A stretch of 64,000 nucleotides of DNA from Chloroflexota bacterium (GCA_021372725.1 JAJFTV010000140.1:1-64000); one strand, 5' to 3'; shown: positions 35,007 through 44,855, counted from the stretch's first letter. Made by a program: numbers and translations. Notes: generated from the sequence alone by a model not told the origin.

Positions 35007-35526
35007 CATGTTCGGGGATTCTTCTGGCCCGCAGTATGGCCTCCACCAGTTGCGGAATGCCTTTTCCGCTGCTGGCCACAGTGCGCACAACCGGTGATTT
35101 GAATGCCTGCGACAGGCGTTGATCATCGATTTGGATGCCGCGCGATTCGGCCAGATCGGCCATGTTCAAGGCGATCACCACCGGAACCTCAAGCTCCAGC
35201 AGTTGAATGGTCATATACAGATTGCGCTCCAGGTTGGCGGCATCTACCACCGAGACGATGACGTCCGGATGTTCCTGCAGGATGTAATCACGGGTGATGA
35301 TCTCTTCCAGCGAGTAAGCCGTCAGGCTGTATGCACCTGGCAGATCAACAATTTCCAGGGTAACGGACCCCGCCTGGTACAGACCTTCCTTTTTTTCGAC
35401 GGTTTTTCCCGGCCAGTTTCCTACATGCTGGTGAGCGCCGGTCAGGGCGTTGAAGATGGTCGATTTTCCACAGTTGGGGTTGCCGGCCAATGCCACGCGA
35501 ATGGGGCGGTTTTCTTCCATGTTCAA
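34987..35526 (-). CDS. feoB: FeoB GTPase domain (separate protein)
   Basis: 179 residues holding only the cytoplasmic G domain: P-loop GNPNCGKST, switch [16 protein letters not shown]3 DLPGAYSL, G4 NMAD and G5 ASSGKG. Full FeoB fuses this to the membrane pore (about 750-800 residues in total), which here is a separate downstream frame. Start ATG overlaps the feoA stop by 4 bases. Joint action with the membrane part in trans is inferred; a recent frameshift in an originally fused gene is the alternative. Confidence 0.9.
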   Translation of the reverse strand: MNMEENRPIRVALAGNPNCGKSTIFNALTGAHQHVGNWPGKTVEKKEGLYQAGSVTLEIVDLPGAYSLTAYSLEEIITRDYILQEHPDVIVSVVDAANLERNLYMTIQLLELEVPVVIALNMADLAESRGIQIDDQRLSQAFKSPVVRTVASSGKGIPQLVEAILRARRIPEHEANHAA

Positions 35527-35993
35527 ATTGACACCTCAACGGGCAGGATTTCAACAAGCATCTTGCAGGCTAAACCTCGCCCAATTTCGATCTGTTTTTC
35601 ATTGCTTTTAACCAGGATTTTGCCTGAGGGTTCGTTTCTCAGGATTTCAAGTGTATCACCTGGTTGCAGACCCATTTCCATCAATTTTCTGGAAGCCTGT
35701 CTTCCAGCGCTAAATGAGATAATACGGACAAGGTCACCTTTTTGTGCCTTATCCAGTACGATTGTGTTAACTTCCACCAGGATATTTTTTGCTTCATGGC
35801 CCCGCAGCGAAAGATGATAACCTTTGACACAGTATTCAATGGGATCCCCCATGGGCGCTACGCGTACCACCTCGATATCAGCGCCGGGTACCAGCCCCAT
35901 ATCCATCATCCGCTGGCGCAGGGCGCCAAAACCGCGCACCTGTTTGATGAGGCCGTTCTGGCGAGGAATCAGTTCGTCCAATCGTTTGATCAT
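35523..35993 (-). CDS. feoA: FeoA protein with two FeoA (SH3-like) domains
   Basis: 156 residues from the ATG at 35993, which has AAGGA seven bases upstream; the open frame to 36092 gives an unlikely 33-residue lead. Two successive FeoA domains: residues about 10-75 ([19 protein letters not shown]) and 80-155 ([20 protein letters not shown]). Single-domain FeoA is usual; duplicated forms exist. FeoA supports the FeoB pump. First gene of the feoA-feoB(N)-feoB(C)-feoC operon. Confidence 0.88.
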   Translation of the reverse strand: MIKRLDELIPRQNGLIKQVRGFGALRQRMMDMGLVPGADIEVVRVAPMGDPIEYCVKGYHLSLRGHEAKNILVEVNTIVLDKAQKGDLVRIISFSAGRQASRKLMEMGLQPGDTLEILRNEPSGKILVKSNEKQIEIGRGLACKMLVEILPVEVSI

Positions 35994-36092
35994 CACTTTA
36001 TCCTTGTTGTTCAATGCTTCCCTGTCGGCCGCTTGACTCGAAGCCTGGCAAGGGTAAAATAAGAGTACATATATAATAAAAATTACGTTCAT

Positions 36093-36131
36093 TGCTAATG
36101 AATATTATTAGCATATACTAATATGAGTATA
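36093..36131. promoter_or_regulatory. candidate metal-regulator operators between feo operon and dtxR
   Basis: Two inverted repeats lie back to back: TGCTAAT-N7-ATTAGCA (36093-36113, perfect 7-bp arms) and TATACT-N6-AGTATA (36114-36131). A TATAAT at 36133-36138 is a possible -10 box for the dtxR gene. A palindromic site of about 20 bp is typical for DtxR-family repressors; regulator identity is inferred from position. Confidence 0.6.
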
Positions 36132-36194
36132 CTATAATTTATCCGTTCGTCAAGCATACGCGCACAAATTGCACGGAGAGAAGAGGAATATTTA

Positions 36195-36887
36195 GTGACA
36201 ACACACGATGAAATTCAGTCGCAGTCGCCTTCTCCAACCATCGAGGATTATCTCTGGCTGATCTTTACCCTGGAACGGGATGGGGAAGAGGTGATCGGTG
36301 CACGGCTGGCTGAACTGCTGGAAGTTTCACCGCCTACCGTAACCGTCACTCTGAAAAGGATGGTGCGGGATGGGTGGGTGGAAATGGATCCAAACAAGCA
36401 TATCCAGCTTACCCGCGAAGGCACTGAGGCAGCCAAAACAGTGCTCAGGCGACACATGTTGGTGGAATGGCTGCTGGTTGAAATGCTTGCTGTTCCCTGG
36501 TCGCGGCTGCATCATGAAGCGCACCAACTGGAGCATTACATTTCCGATGATGTGGAAGAGCGGCTCACAAAACAGTTGGGGGAGCGCAGCGTGTGCCCGC
36601 ACGGGAATCCCATACCGGGTAATGAAGATTTTGTGAAATCCTGGGGCACACTGCTGGATGCCCCGCTGGACACTCCGCTGATCATCCGGCGTATCCATGA
36701 GCATGCCGAAAGCCGCATGAGCCTGATGTCATTTCTGGAAGAATATCACATCCTGCCCGGCAGCCAGGCGATGATCCGCGAGAAACTCCCCTTCAACGAC
36801 ACGCTGTCGCTTGAGGTGAATGATCAAACGGTTGTGTTGGGATACCGCAATGCCAGGCAGATTTATGTGGAGGTTGCCGGGGGATAA
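36195..36887 (+). CDS. DtxR-family metal-dependent transcriptional regulator
   Basis: 230 residues with three parts: winged helix (IEDYLWLIFTLE, SPPTVTVTLKRMVRDGWVEM), dimerisation and metal domain (RRHMLVEWLLVEML, HHEAHQLEHYIS with the conserved Glu-His-Glu-His pattern, VCPHGNPIPG), and a C-terminal SH3-like domain of the FeoA fold. Such proteins repress iron or manganese uptake when metal is bound. It is divergent from the feo operon, so iron-dependent control of feo is the natural inference. Confidence 0.9.
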   Translation: MTTHDEIQSQSPSPTIEDYLWLIFTLERDGEEVIGARLAELLEVSPPTVTVTLKRMVRDGWVEMDPNKHIQLTREGTEAAKTVLRRHMLVEWLLVEMLAVPWSRLHHEAHQLEHYISDDVEERLTKQLGERSVCPHGNPIPGNEDFVKSWGTLLDAPLDTPLIIRRIHEHAESRMSLMSFLEEYHILPGSQAMIREKLPFNDTLSLEVNDQTVVLGYRNARQIYVEVAGG

Positions 36888-36969
36888 CGTTCAATTTCCC
36901 GCCAATTTAGAGGCGGGGAAAAAGGGGTGGGGTGACACAAAATGATTCTACGCCGTATCTTTTCAACAT

Positions 36970-36984
36970 CCCAAATTTTGGGAC
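36970..36984. repeat. short palindrome in convergent gap
   Basis: TCCCAAA-T-TTTGGGA, a 7-bp perfect dyad between the convergent dtxR and TPR-like genes. It may act as a weak terminator; a second imperfect GC stem lies at 36895-36921. Confidence 0.35.
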
Positions 36985-37006
36985 GGAAACAGAGGATGAG
37001 GTGCTC

Positions 37007-38017
37007 TCATCCTTTGCCTACAGCCGCGGCAGCCGCGATTTTCTTCTCCAGCACGCGCGACATGAACCCACGTTTTTGGCGGTACCAGGCCACCCGCTCC
37101 GGCTTTTCATCCTGCTGGTAAATCTGGATCAGATCTTCCATCATTTCCAGGCATTCCTCCCAGTGGGTAATGGCACTGCTGCGGCTGTCAGGAAGCTGCC
37201 ATTCAAGGATGCCCAGCAGCCATAAAGTGACTGTGCGCTGGTGGCTCTGTGGGGGAAAGATTTCGACCGCTTTGCGAAGCATGTCCTGCGCCTGGGTAAT
37301 GTCTCCCAGCCTGAAAACGATCATGGCACATTCCACCAATACCTCGGCGCTTTCAAGCGGATCCAGTGAATTCAAACCCAGGTTGTGCAGATCATTCACC
37401 AAACCGGCGATGCTCTGTTTGTCACTTTCGGTAAGCCATTCCTGGTTGAGTTGATCGGTGATTGCATCGACCAGACTCAGCGCTTTACCCGATAGACGGC
37501 TTGGATCAAAAATATCCAACCAGGTGTACACCTCTTCGGTCTTGCAAATCATCTCCATATTAATACGAATTAACAGATCCCGGTACCATTGGGCGTTGAC
37601 ATTTTTCTCAGCCCTTTCCTGCGCTTCAGCAAGCTGCTCAAAGGTTTGGCGGGCCTGATACCAGGATGAAAAGGCAAGCCAGGTATCACCGGTTTTCCAG
37701 GCGATGATGCCTAAAATCCAGTCAGACACAGCGCAAGCATGGCTGCCCTCAGCCAGGGCAAGCCGGGCCTGGCGGGCATATTCCATGGCGGTCGAGGCTT
37801 CCAGCCGGGCGAAATGGAAGCCTGCCAAATGCAGCATCAGTTCCGGAACCTCAAAACGGTCGGAATTTTCACGGCTTTGCTCCACCACCGTTTCAATCAT
37901 TTGCTGGCGTTTCGTTTCATCGATCTCCGGGTCATTGATATGCCGCAGGATAGCCTGGGTTGTCCGGCGCAGGTGTGTTGATTCAAATCTGTTCAGCCAT
38001 GAGAGGGCATTATTCAT
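37007..38017 (-). CDS. TPR-like helical protein of unknown function
   Basis: 336 residues, almost wholly alpha-helical with repeated helical pairs (FHFARLEASTAMEYARQARLALAEG; AEVLVECAMIVFRLGDITQAQDMLRKAVEI) that look like degenerate tetratricopeptide repeats. No signal peptide or catalytic motif. Overlaps the end of the upstream oligoendopeptidase gene by 8 bases, so it is probably co-translated with it. Protein-protein scaffolding is likely. Confidence 0.6.
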   Translation of the reverse strand: MNNALSWLNRFESTHLRRTTQAILRHINDPEIDETKRQQMIETVVEQSRENSDRFEVPELMLHLAGFHFARLEASTAMEYARQARLALAEGSHACAVSDWILGIIAWKTGDTWLAFSSWYQARQTFEQLAEAQERAEKNVNAQWYRDLLIRINMEMICKTEEVYTWLDIFDPSRLSGKALSLVDAITDQLNQEWLTESDKQSIAGLVNDLHNLGLNSLDPLESAEVLVECAMIVFRLGDITQAQDMLRKAVEIFPPQSHQRTVTLWLLGILEWQLPDSRSSAITHWEECLEMMEDLIQIYQQDEKPERVAWYRQKRGFMSRVLEKKIAAAAAVGKG

Positions 38018-39824
38018 TGACTACCAATTTCTCCAGTCTGTCAATCAGTTTTTCCAAAACCTTGAAAGTTTTCTCCACCGGTTCAGGGGTGGTCATATCC
38101 ACGCCGGCCATTTTCAATGCATCCAGTGGATCCATGGACGCGCCGGCTTTCAACATCGACAGGTAGCGGTCACGGGCTGCGGTATCTCCTGCCAGGATGG
38201 GTTCGGCCAGCGCGTGCGCTGCAGAAATGCCGGTAGTGTACTGGTAGGTGTAATAATTCGAATATAAATGGGTGGAGAACTGCATCCACACGCTGCCAAC
38301 CCGTTCCCGGTCAATCACCACGTTGGGGCCGTAGCCTTCCTGGAAAATATCGGCCATCAGATTGGTCAGGTATTCGGCGGTGAGTGCGCCGCCCTTTTCA
38401 ATCTGTTGATGGGCTTCCAGGTCAAAGATGGCCAGGCTGGGCATGATAAAGAAATAGCGGTGAAAGTTCGCCATAGCTTCATCAATCATCCCGATCTGAA
38501 AAGCCGGATCCTTCACAGTCTCAAACAGATGCGCACGGACGATGGCCTGGTGGAAGTTGGAAGCCACCTCGGCGACAAACAGGCTGTAATCGGAATAAAC
38601 CAGGGGCTGGTTTTGCCACGTCAGCAGTGAATGCATGGAATGACCCAGCTCGTGTGCCAGGGTTCCCAGGGAACCCAGTGTGCCATCGAAACTCATCATG
38701 ATGAACGGCTGGGTACCGGCATACCCGGCTGAGAATGCCCCAAACCGTTTGCCCTTATTCGGGTGATAATCCACCCAGCGCAACTCCTTGATGCCGCGCC
38801 GTACGGTTTCGGCATAATCATCGCCCAGGATGCGCAGCCCGTCCACTACCCAATCACTCACCTGTTCGTAGCTGACTTTCGGCATGTTTTCGATCAGGTC
38901 GACGCGTGTATCATAAACGTGCATGGTATCCAGTTTGAGCGCTTTCCGGCAGACCTCCCAGTACCTGTGCCAGATGGGCAAATTCTTGCGGTAGGTACTG
39001 ATCACGTTATGATAGACCTCCACGGGCAGGAAGCTGGTAGCCAAAGCCGCCTCCAGGCTGTTGTTGAAAAGGTGCGCCCTGGAGAGAAACACATCCTGCC
39101 GATACCCCGCTGAAAGGCAGCTTGCCATGGTATTTCGAAAGGCCAGATGCGCATCGGCATAGCTCTCGAAGGCATTCTTCCTCAACTCGCGGTCCCGGCT
39201 GGAGAGCAGCACATCCAGATTGCTGTGCGAAACCTCATGCTCATTGCCTGCCGAATCCAGAGCCGGTTTGAAAGTCAAATCGGCCACGGCCAGGATGTTA
39301 TGGGTTTCGGAAGCAGCCTGAAACGGGTCGCCGACCTGTCCGAGCAAGGCTTCCACTTCGCCACTACGGATGTGAGCGGCCTGCCTCTCCAGGTTATGAA
39401 AATAATGGGCGTAAATATCCAACCCCGGCCCGGTTTTTACCCAATTCTTGAGCGTATCAAAATCGATCGCCATGATCTCTGGTTCAGTAAAGGCCAGGGC
39501 TGCCATACAGCGCGCAACCAACCCGCCCACCATGCCTGTCAGGGCGGCGTATTCCTGGTTGGTGGTATCGACAGCATAATTCAGGGAAGCATAAAAATAG
39601 AGATGGTACATTCTTTGCTTGATTCTTTCGCTTAACTCAAGCCATTCGAGCAGTACCTTGGGACTGCTGCCGAGCTTTCCCTGATATTTTTCAGTCTCCT
39701 GCAGTGTGATCTCCATTTCTGCAAAGGCTTTTTTCCAGGCTTCGATATTCGGAAAAATGCTGGCAACATTCCAGGTTTGATCTTCCGGAATGTCAGCACG
39801 AGGGGGAAGTGGTTGGGTGGTCAT
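38010..39824 (-). CDS. pepF: Oligoendopeptidase F (M3B family)
   Basis: 604 residues, typical length. Zinc motif HELGH near residues 389-393 (TLAHELGHSMHSLL) and the downstream glutamate region (YSLFVAEVASNFHQAI) define the M3 fold; YHPNKGKRFGAFSAG is also family-specific. The enzyme degrades 7-20 residue peptides in the cytoplasm. AAAGGA precedes the ATG. It leads a two-gene unit with the TPR-like gene. Confidence 0.94.
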   Translation of the reverse strand: MTTQPLPPRADIPEDQTWNVASIFPNIEAWKKAFAEMEITLQETEKYQGKLGSSPKVLLEWLELSERIKQRMYHLYFYASLNYAVDTTNQEYAALTGMVGGLVARCMAALAFTEPEIMAIDFDTLKNWVKTGPGLDIYAHYFHNLERQAAHIRSGEVEALLGQVGDPFQAASETHNILAVADLTFKPALDSAGNEHEVSHSNLDVLLSSRDRELRKNAFESYADAHLAFRNTMASCLSAGYRQDVFLSRAHLFNNSLEAALATSFLPVEVYHNVISTYRKNLPIWHRYWEVCRKALKLDTMHVYDTRVDLIENMPKVSYEQVSDWVVDGLRILGDDYAETVRRGIKELRWVDYHPNKGKRFGAFSAGYAGTQPFIMMSFDGTLGSLGTLAHELGHSMHSLLTWQNQPLVYSDYSLFVAEVASNFHQAIVRAHLFETVKDPAFQIGMIDEAMANFHRYFFIMPSLAIFDLEAHQQIEKGGALTAEYLTNLMADIFQEGYGPNVVIDRERVGSVWMQFSTHLYSNYYTYQYTTGISAAHALAEPILAGDTAARDRYLSMLKAGASMDPLDALKMAGVDMTTPEPVEKTFKVLEKLIDRLEKLVVNE

Positions 39825-39887
39825 GGATATAATCCTTTCCAGGAAAATTCAAATGATGTGAGTATTATAATTGCTCATGAGGTCAGA

Positions 39888-41042
39888 ATGCATGTAAAAA
39901 GTGGACTCCAGGTGCTTTTGGATGAGGGGAAACAGCTTTCAGGAGCCCGCGCGGGACTGGTGACCCATCCTGCCGCGGTACTGCCGGATCTGCGTCACAG
40001 CCTGGAAGCATTGCAGGCAGCGGGCGTGCAGATCAGTGCCTTGTTTGGGCCGGAGCACGGCTACCTGGGTTTTGAAGCGGATGCCACCCAGGTGACGCAT
40101 ACCGTCGATCCACGCACCGGTATACCGGCCTACAGCCTGTATGGAGATCACCTTTCTCCCACCCCGGAAATGCTGGATGGGCTCGATGTGCTCCTCTTTG
40201 ACATGCAGGATGTGGGCGTGCGCTTCTATACATTTATCAGCACACTTTACCATGTCCTCAAGGCTGCCGGTGAACAGGGCAAGCCAATTATTGTTCTGGA
40301 TCGTCCCAACCCTTTGGGTGGAGTTGCGGCTGAAGGGCCGTTGATCGATCGCGGGTATGAATCTTTTGTGGGGATTACCTCGCTTCCGATACAGCATGGA
40401 ATGACGGTAGGGGAACTGGCCGGGTGGATGAACACCCGCCTGTCGCTCAAGGCTGATTTGCAGGTTATTCCCGTGCTGGGCTGGGACAGAAATATGTTAT
40501 TTAATGATACCGGTTTGCCCTGGGCACCCACCTCGCCGGGGATTCCACACCTGTCGACGGTATTTGCTTATCCATGTACCTGTCTTATCGAGGGTACCAA
40601 CCTTTCCGAGGGACGCGGCACCGCGCTGCCTTTTGAGGTTTTTGGTGCCCCCTGGCTGGCTGGGTATGCGCTGGCCGAAGCGCTCAACCAGGCGGAATTG
40701 CCTGGTGTCCGTTTCCGCCCCACCCATTTTCAGCCCGGCGACAGCAAATACCGTGGTTCAGTCTGCCAGGGAGTGCAATTGCACATCACCGATCCACGTC
40801 AGTTTCAATCCCTGCCATGCGGACTGGTGATTCTACAGAAATTGATCGAATCCACCCCTCAATTTTCATTTCTCGAGACAAGCTGGGAGGGGAATCATCC
40901 GCATTTTGACCTGCTGGTTGGCAACAGCGCCATCCGTACCCAGCTCCTGGCCGGCGTGTCGCTGGATGTTATTACATCGGGCTGGGGTGATAACCTGTCA
41001 GCATTCAACAAGGACAGGACTGATTTCCTGCTTTACGAATAG
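39888..41042 (+). CDS. NamZ-like exo-beta-N-acetylmuramidase (DUF1343)
   Basis: 384 residues from the ATG at 39888 (GAGG nearby); the frame is open to 39777 but that lead overlaps the divergent pepF start. The family pattern is plain: RAGLVTHPAAV, FGPEHGYLG, PAYSLYGDHLSPTPEML, LLFDMQDVGVRFYT, LDRPNPLGG and EGTNLSEGRGTALPFE. NamZ of Bacillus removes N-acetylmuramic acid from peptidoglycan fragment ends (established for that family). No signal peptide is seen, so a cytoplasmic recycling role is likely. Neighbour to CapA-like and LCP genes that also bear on the envelope. Confidence 0.88.
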   Translation: MHVKSGLQVLLDEGKQLSGARAGLVTHPAAVLPDLRHSLEALQAAGVQISALFGPEHGYLGFEADATQVTHTVDPRTGIPAYSLYGDHLSPTPEMLDGLDVLLFDMQDVGVRFYTFISTLYHVLKAAGEQGKPIIVLDRPNPLGGVAAEGPLIDRGYESFVGITSLPIQHGMTVGELAGWMNTRLSLKADLQVIPVLGWDRNMLFNDTGLPWAPTSPGIPHLSTVFAYPCTCLIEGTNLSEGRGTALPFEVFGAPWLAGYALAEALNQAELPGVRFRPTHFQPGDSKYRGSVCQGVQLHITDPRQFQSLPCGLVILQKLIESTPQFSFLETSWEGNHPHFDLLVGNSAIRTQLLAGVSLDVITSGWGDNLSAFNKDRTDFLLYE

Positions 41043-41101
41043 TTTTCACAATCCCTTTGATATGCAGCCATTCATAAAAAACGAGTATTCGAAGCGATTG
41101 T

Positions 41102-42766
41102 CTACCAGCCGCTGGCGGTAAAGACGATTTCCAGCAGCGCTTCGCGTTCGCCAGCGGTCATGAGCCGGGGTTGTGCAAAATCGACCAAGGTTGTGGTGAG
41201 CAGCTCTGTACTGATGTAGCGGTTGTCATAGAAAACATGCCGGTCTATCATCCCTTGCCGGTTGGGCTCTCCCACGCCATATTGATCAAAAAACAAATTG
41301 CCCAGCCCATAGTGGAGGAATGATCCCTTATAAAACTCCATCCCCTGCGGCCGGTGTGACTGGCTTCCGCTGATGATAACAGCGCCGCTTTCTGCCAGGC
41401 GGCGAAAATCGCGCTCTTGTACTTCCTGGGCTTCATAGAGGTCATATTCGTTGTGTTGGATGGAGACGATGGGCAGGTAACCAAGGTCAGCCAGCCTTTT
41501 GATCTCGCTTCTCAGGTAGGTGAAATCACAAGCCACTGCCCCCGGAGTAGTAGCGGTTGCGGTGGCAAACGCCGCTCCCTTGGCATTGCAGCCGATAAAA
41601 GCCAGCCGGTTGCCGTTGTGTTCGATAAAGACCGCTTTTTTTCCCTGCTCCAGGTTTTCACCCCCGCCATACACCGGCCAGCCTTCTTCCTTGTACATCT
41701 CCAGGGTCAGAGAGATGGCTTTCTGCCCCCAGTCTGCCAGGTGATCACCGGTCAGCTCCACTATGTCAGTGCCCACGTATTCCAGCAGCTTGATATAATC
41801 CGGGCTGCTGCAAAACATCATACCGGTCCGGTTGGCTGTCGGGGCAGGGCAATTTTCGGCAAATGAAACTTCATTGCTGATGTGGGTGATGTCGGCGGAA
41901 GCCAGCCATTTTTGCACAGCCTGCCCCGGGTAGATGATGCCCTTCTCTTCCATTGTATAGGCCGTGGAGCGTGTCAGCGCTGTGACCCCGGTCATGGCCA
42001 GTACGGTCAATTTGGAGGCATCCCGATTGCTGGCAACGAAGAGAGCTGTTCCGTCGATCTGCTCATCCTGAATGAGCAGATCGATCGCATCCTGGTTTCC
42101 TTGCAGTGAAATGGGAATATTGAGCGCATATCCATCCGGGGTGAAGTCATTGTGGATGGGGGATTCTCCGTCTATGGATATCACCTTCCAGCGCGGCTCC
42201 AGAGTATCAAAGGGGATGATTGCCATTGCGGAGGTATCCCAGGCCGTTTGAAGCAGTTTATCTTCATCCATGACCTGTATCAAATGGCTGGCAGATTCTC
42301 CCCAGGTCAGCTTGAGCGCATGGAATACGGGTTCTGACATAACCAGTGTTCTGCCGGTCAAATCGCCGCTCGATTTTCCCTGCCATGCATTCAACAGGTC
42401 AACGGTGGAAACATCATCCGTCAAGGTGGGGAATGATGCAGCCAAAACGAGGATCCATTGTGCTGCCGGGCTCCCCTTGCCATATCTGATGGAAATGGAT
42501 GCTTCTGCTTCCCCGCTGAGTTGCCATCCGGCAGGGAAATTCAGGGACTCGGTGATGGACTCCGGCAGAAGTGGATCGAGCCAGATCGTCCGGCTGGGGA
42601 AATCCTCACGGGAGGGCTGTGCAGTTTCGGTCACCTGGCCTTGCGTATTCGCAGAAGGTTGGACAACCGGATTTCCGGCCGGCACAGCGGTATCGGCGCA
42701 GCCGGTCAGGATATTACCGAACAGAAAAATGATCAGGAGACAATACCTTGTTTTATATCGAGCCAT
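41102..42766 (-). CDS. CapA-like poly-gamma-glutamate family lipoprotein
   Basis: 554 residues from the ATG at 42766, which leads directly to a signal peptide and lipobox (LIIFLFGNILTGC). The C-terminal half matches the PGA_cap metallophosphoesterase-like fold (LAMTGVTALTR, VSIQHNEYDLYEA, ISGSQSHRPQGMEFYKG, FLHYGLGNLFFDQY). The first half has no clear relative. CapA proteins take part in poly-gamma-glutamate capsule handling, but such folds also occur without capsule genes, as here. Confidence 0.82.
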   Translation of the reverse strand: MARYKTRYCLLIIFLFGNILTGCADTAVPAGNPVVQPSANTQGQVTETAQPSREDFPSRTIWLDPLLPESITESLNFPAGWQLSGEAEASISIRYGKGSPAAQWILVLAASFPTLTDDVSTVDLLNAWQGKSSGDLTGRTLVMSEPVFHALKLTWGESASHLIQVMDEDKLLQTAWDTSAMAIIPFDTLEPRWKVISIDGESPIHNDFTPDGYALNIPISLQGNQDAIDLLIQDEQIDGTALFVASNRDASKLTVLAMTGVTALTRSTAYTMEEKGIIYPGQAVQKWLASADITHISNEVSFAENCPAPTANRTGMMFCSSPDYIKLLEYVGTDIVELTGDHLADWGQKAISLTLEMYKEEGWPVYGGGENLEQGKKAVFIEHNGNRLAFIGCNAKGAAFATATATTPGAVACDFTYLRSEIKRLADLGYLPIVSIQHNEYDLYEAQEVQERDFRRLAESGAVIISGSQSHRPQGMEFYKGSFLHYGLGNLFFDQYGVGEPNRQGMIDRHVFYDNRYISTELLTTTLVDFAQPRLMTAGEREALLEIVFTASGW

Positions 42767-42899
42767 CTTGTGCGACTGGTTATCCTCTGCAAGGATCATT
42801 TCAAATTCTACGGGCTGATGTCGCCCTGAAACAAGAGTAAAATTGATTCATGATAAAAGAACTTTCCAATTATCTCACGAGTAGAAGGATATTAGCGTT

Positions 42900-43646
42900 A
42901 TGACTCATCAATTCTTTGTACCCGAAAGTGCGATGGCGATTGTAGCTCATCCCGATGACATCGAATTTGGTTGTGTGGGCACCCTGGCTCGCTGGGCACG
43001 CGCGGGTGCCAGGATTTGTTATGTCCTTTGCACCAGTGGGGATGTGGGTATTGCCGACACATCCATCACACGGCAGGAAGCGGCAGAGATCCGCGAGAAG
43101 GAATCGCTTGAAGCAGCCAGGATTGCCGGGGTAAGCGATGTAGTGTTTTTACACGAGCCGGACGGACTGTTACAGGCAACTCTGGAATTGCGGAAAAAGC
43201 TGGTGCGTGAGATCCGTCGCTTCAAACCCGAAGTAGTGCTGTGCAATGATCCCACCGTTTTATTTCCAAGTGACGATTACATCAACCACCCTGATCACCG
43301 CGCCGCCGGTCAGGCCGCCCTGGACGCCGTTTTCCCGGCTGCCGGTCAACCTCACCTGTTCCAGGAGCTGGAGAAGGAAGGATTGCAGGCCTTCAAGCCC
43401 TGTAAAGTGTACGTGATGAGCTGGTCAAATGGAGCAGAATCTGTCAGTATTGACGAAACGATCGATATCAAGGTTGCTGCCTTGCGTGCACACAAAAGCC
43501 AGATGAAGGAATGGGACCCCGAAGAGGACATCAGGAAGTGGGCGGCAGAACGGGCGAAGGGCAAAGAGATGGCCTATGCAGAAACCTTCCGGGTAATTGT
43601 TCTGGTCAATGAAGAAGAATGTCTGGAAAAGAAGCGCGCCCACTGA
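42900..43646 (+). CDS. PIG-L/LmbE family deacetylase
   Basis: 248 residues. Zinc motif [15 protein letters not shown] near the N-terminus and the distal [14 protein letters not shown] supply the ligands; the fold is that of GlcNAc-PI deacetylase and MshB. It should remove an acetyl group from an N-acetylglucosamine-type substrate; whether a thiol or a surface glycan precursor is involved cannot be told. Convergent with the LCP gene. Confidence 0.9.
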   Translation: MTHQFFVPESAMAIVAHPDDIEFGCVGTLARWARAGARICYVLCTSGDVGIADTSITRQEAAEIREKESLEAARIAGVSDVVFLHEPDGLLQATLELRKKLVREIRRFKPEVVLCNDPTVLFPSDDYINHPDHRAAGQAALDAVFPAAGQPHLFQELEKEGLQAFKPCKVYVMSWSNGAESVSIDETIDIKVAALRAHKSQMKEWDPEEDIRKWAAERAKGKEMAYAETFRVIVLVNEEECLEKKRAH

Positions 43647-43754
43647 TCAAGTATTATCGCCTCCTTCCCGAGCCGGGTGATACAGGGTGGTTCAAATATA
43701 AATATAATTTGTTGACCATAAAGTAAGAGACCATGCCACCAGCCCCTCGCGCTC

Positions 43755-44696
43755 CTAATGGATCGCAAACATTTCCTGCACCATCGGTAGAATCAGCTCC
43801 CAGCGCGGCAGCAGCACATTGGCCCCCTCATTGGTGATAAACGGGGTGACATAATCCCGGCTAATGGTGCGGTTGTCGATACCGTCGATCCCGATCCGCA
43901 GAACGGCAATGCCAATCCGCGGCCATTGCCAGACCGGAAGGTTGGTGTCGATATTTGCCAGCAGCGCCGAACCGATCATCGGCAGCCGCAGCCAGGTGGC
44001 AGGCTTCAGTATCTGGCGTGCTACGGCCTTTACAAAGATCTGGCCGCGCTCCATGCGAAAGAAATCATCACTGCCAGCCCGATCACGCACAAAGGCCAGT
44101 GCCTGATCTCCATCCAGGTGATGGGTGCCGGCCTCAAGCCCTCCGGTGGCGTTTTCCAAGGTAAGATCCACACCGCCCATTGCCGACACGACATCCTTAA
44201 ATCCCTCGAATTTGAAACGGACATAATACGGAATATCCAGTTGAAAATTGGTGAAAATCGTGTCCAGTAATGCTTGCGGTCCACTGCCGGGTTGGTTGCC
44301 TTCGGCAAAGAAATGGGGTGTATTGATGCGGTTCTCACCCCCACCGGGAACCTGCACCCACAAGTCGCGCGGGACGGAAAGCATCCCTACGTAGGGTTTA
44401 AAAGGCTGAACCGTGACCATGATGATGGTATCACTGCGTCCCAGGGCGGTGTTTTCCGGTGCCCGATCGATGCCCATCACAACAAAGTTGACCGGTGTGG
44501 GCAGCACCAGATAGAAAACCAGAACGATCAGGCAGCCCACAATCAATAGCAACAGCAAAGGCAGCAGACAGGAGCCTCTTTTTTGTTTTTGTTTGGGTGT
44601 TTTGATGCGAACCGCCTGAAATTTTTCAATCGGTTCGGACTGCCGTAAACGGGTGGGCTGTGTATACGAGCTTCGCCCGGAATAATATTGATTCAT
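43755..44696 (-). CDS. LytR-CpsA-Psr (LCP) family protein
   Basis: 313 residues: a 45-residue basic cytoplasmic tail, one membrane anchor (LLPLLLLLIVGCLIVLVFYL), then the LCP catalytic domain with NFVVMGIDRAPE, GRSDTIIMVTV, MLSVPRDLWVQVPGGG and the arginine-rich FVRDRAGSDDFFRMERGQ. LCP enzymes attach glycopolymers to peptidoglycan from a lipid carrier. With no polymer gene cluster here, the substrate is open. Confidence 0.9.
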   Translation of the reverse strand: MNQYYSGRSSYTQPTRLRQSEPIEKFQAVRIKTPKQKQKRGSCLLPLLLLLIVGCLIVLVFYLVLPTPVNFVVMGIDRAPENTALGRSDTIIMVTVQPFKPYVGMLSVPRDLWVQVPGGGENRINTPHFFAEGNQPGSGPQALLDTIFTNFQLDIPYYVRFKFEGFKDVVSAMGGVDLTLENATGGLEAGTHHLDGDQALAFVRDRAGSDDFFRMERGQIFVKAVARQILKPATWLRLPMIGSALLANIDTNLPVWQWPRIGIAVLRIGIDGIDNRTISRDYVTPFITNEGANVLLPRWELILPMVQEMFAIH

Positions 44697-44855
44697 TCAG
44701 TCAGTTTCCAGCTTTCACAATAATTCAACGGCCAGGTTACCTGCCGGCCAGAATCATACATTTACCAATTCCGGCCGGCGCGGTTCACCGGCTAGTTTTA
44801 CCGAGTCGTCATTATACTCACTTTTCAGGAAGTTATACTGACGGACCGCAAAGCT

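Noticed and set aside
36932-37225. 97-codon + strand frame after dtxR
   Set aside because: It runs antisense into the TPR-like gene, contains the short palindrome and has no motif.
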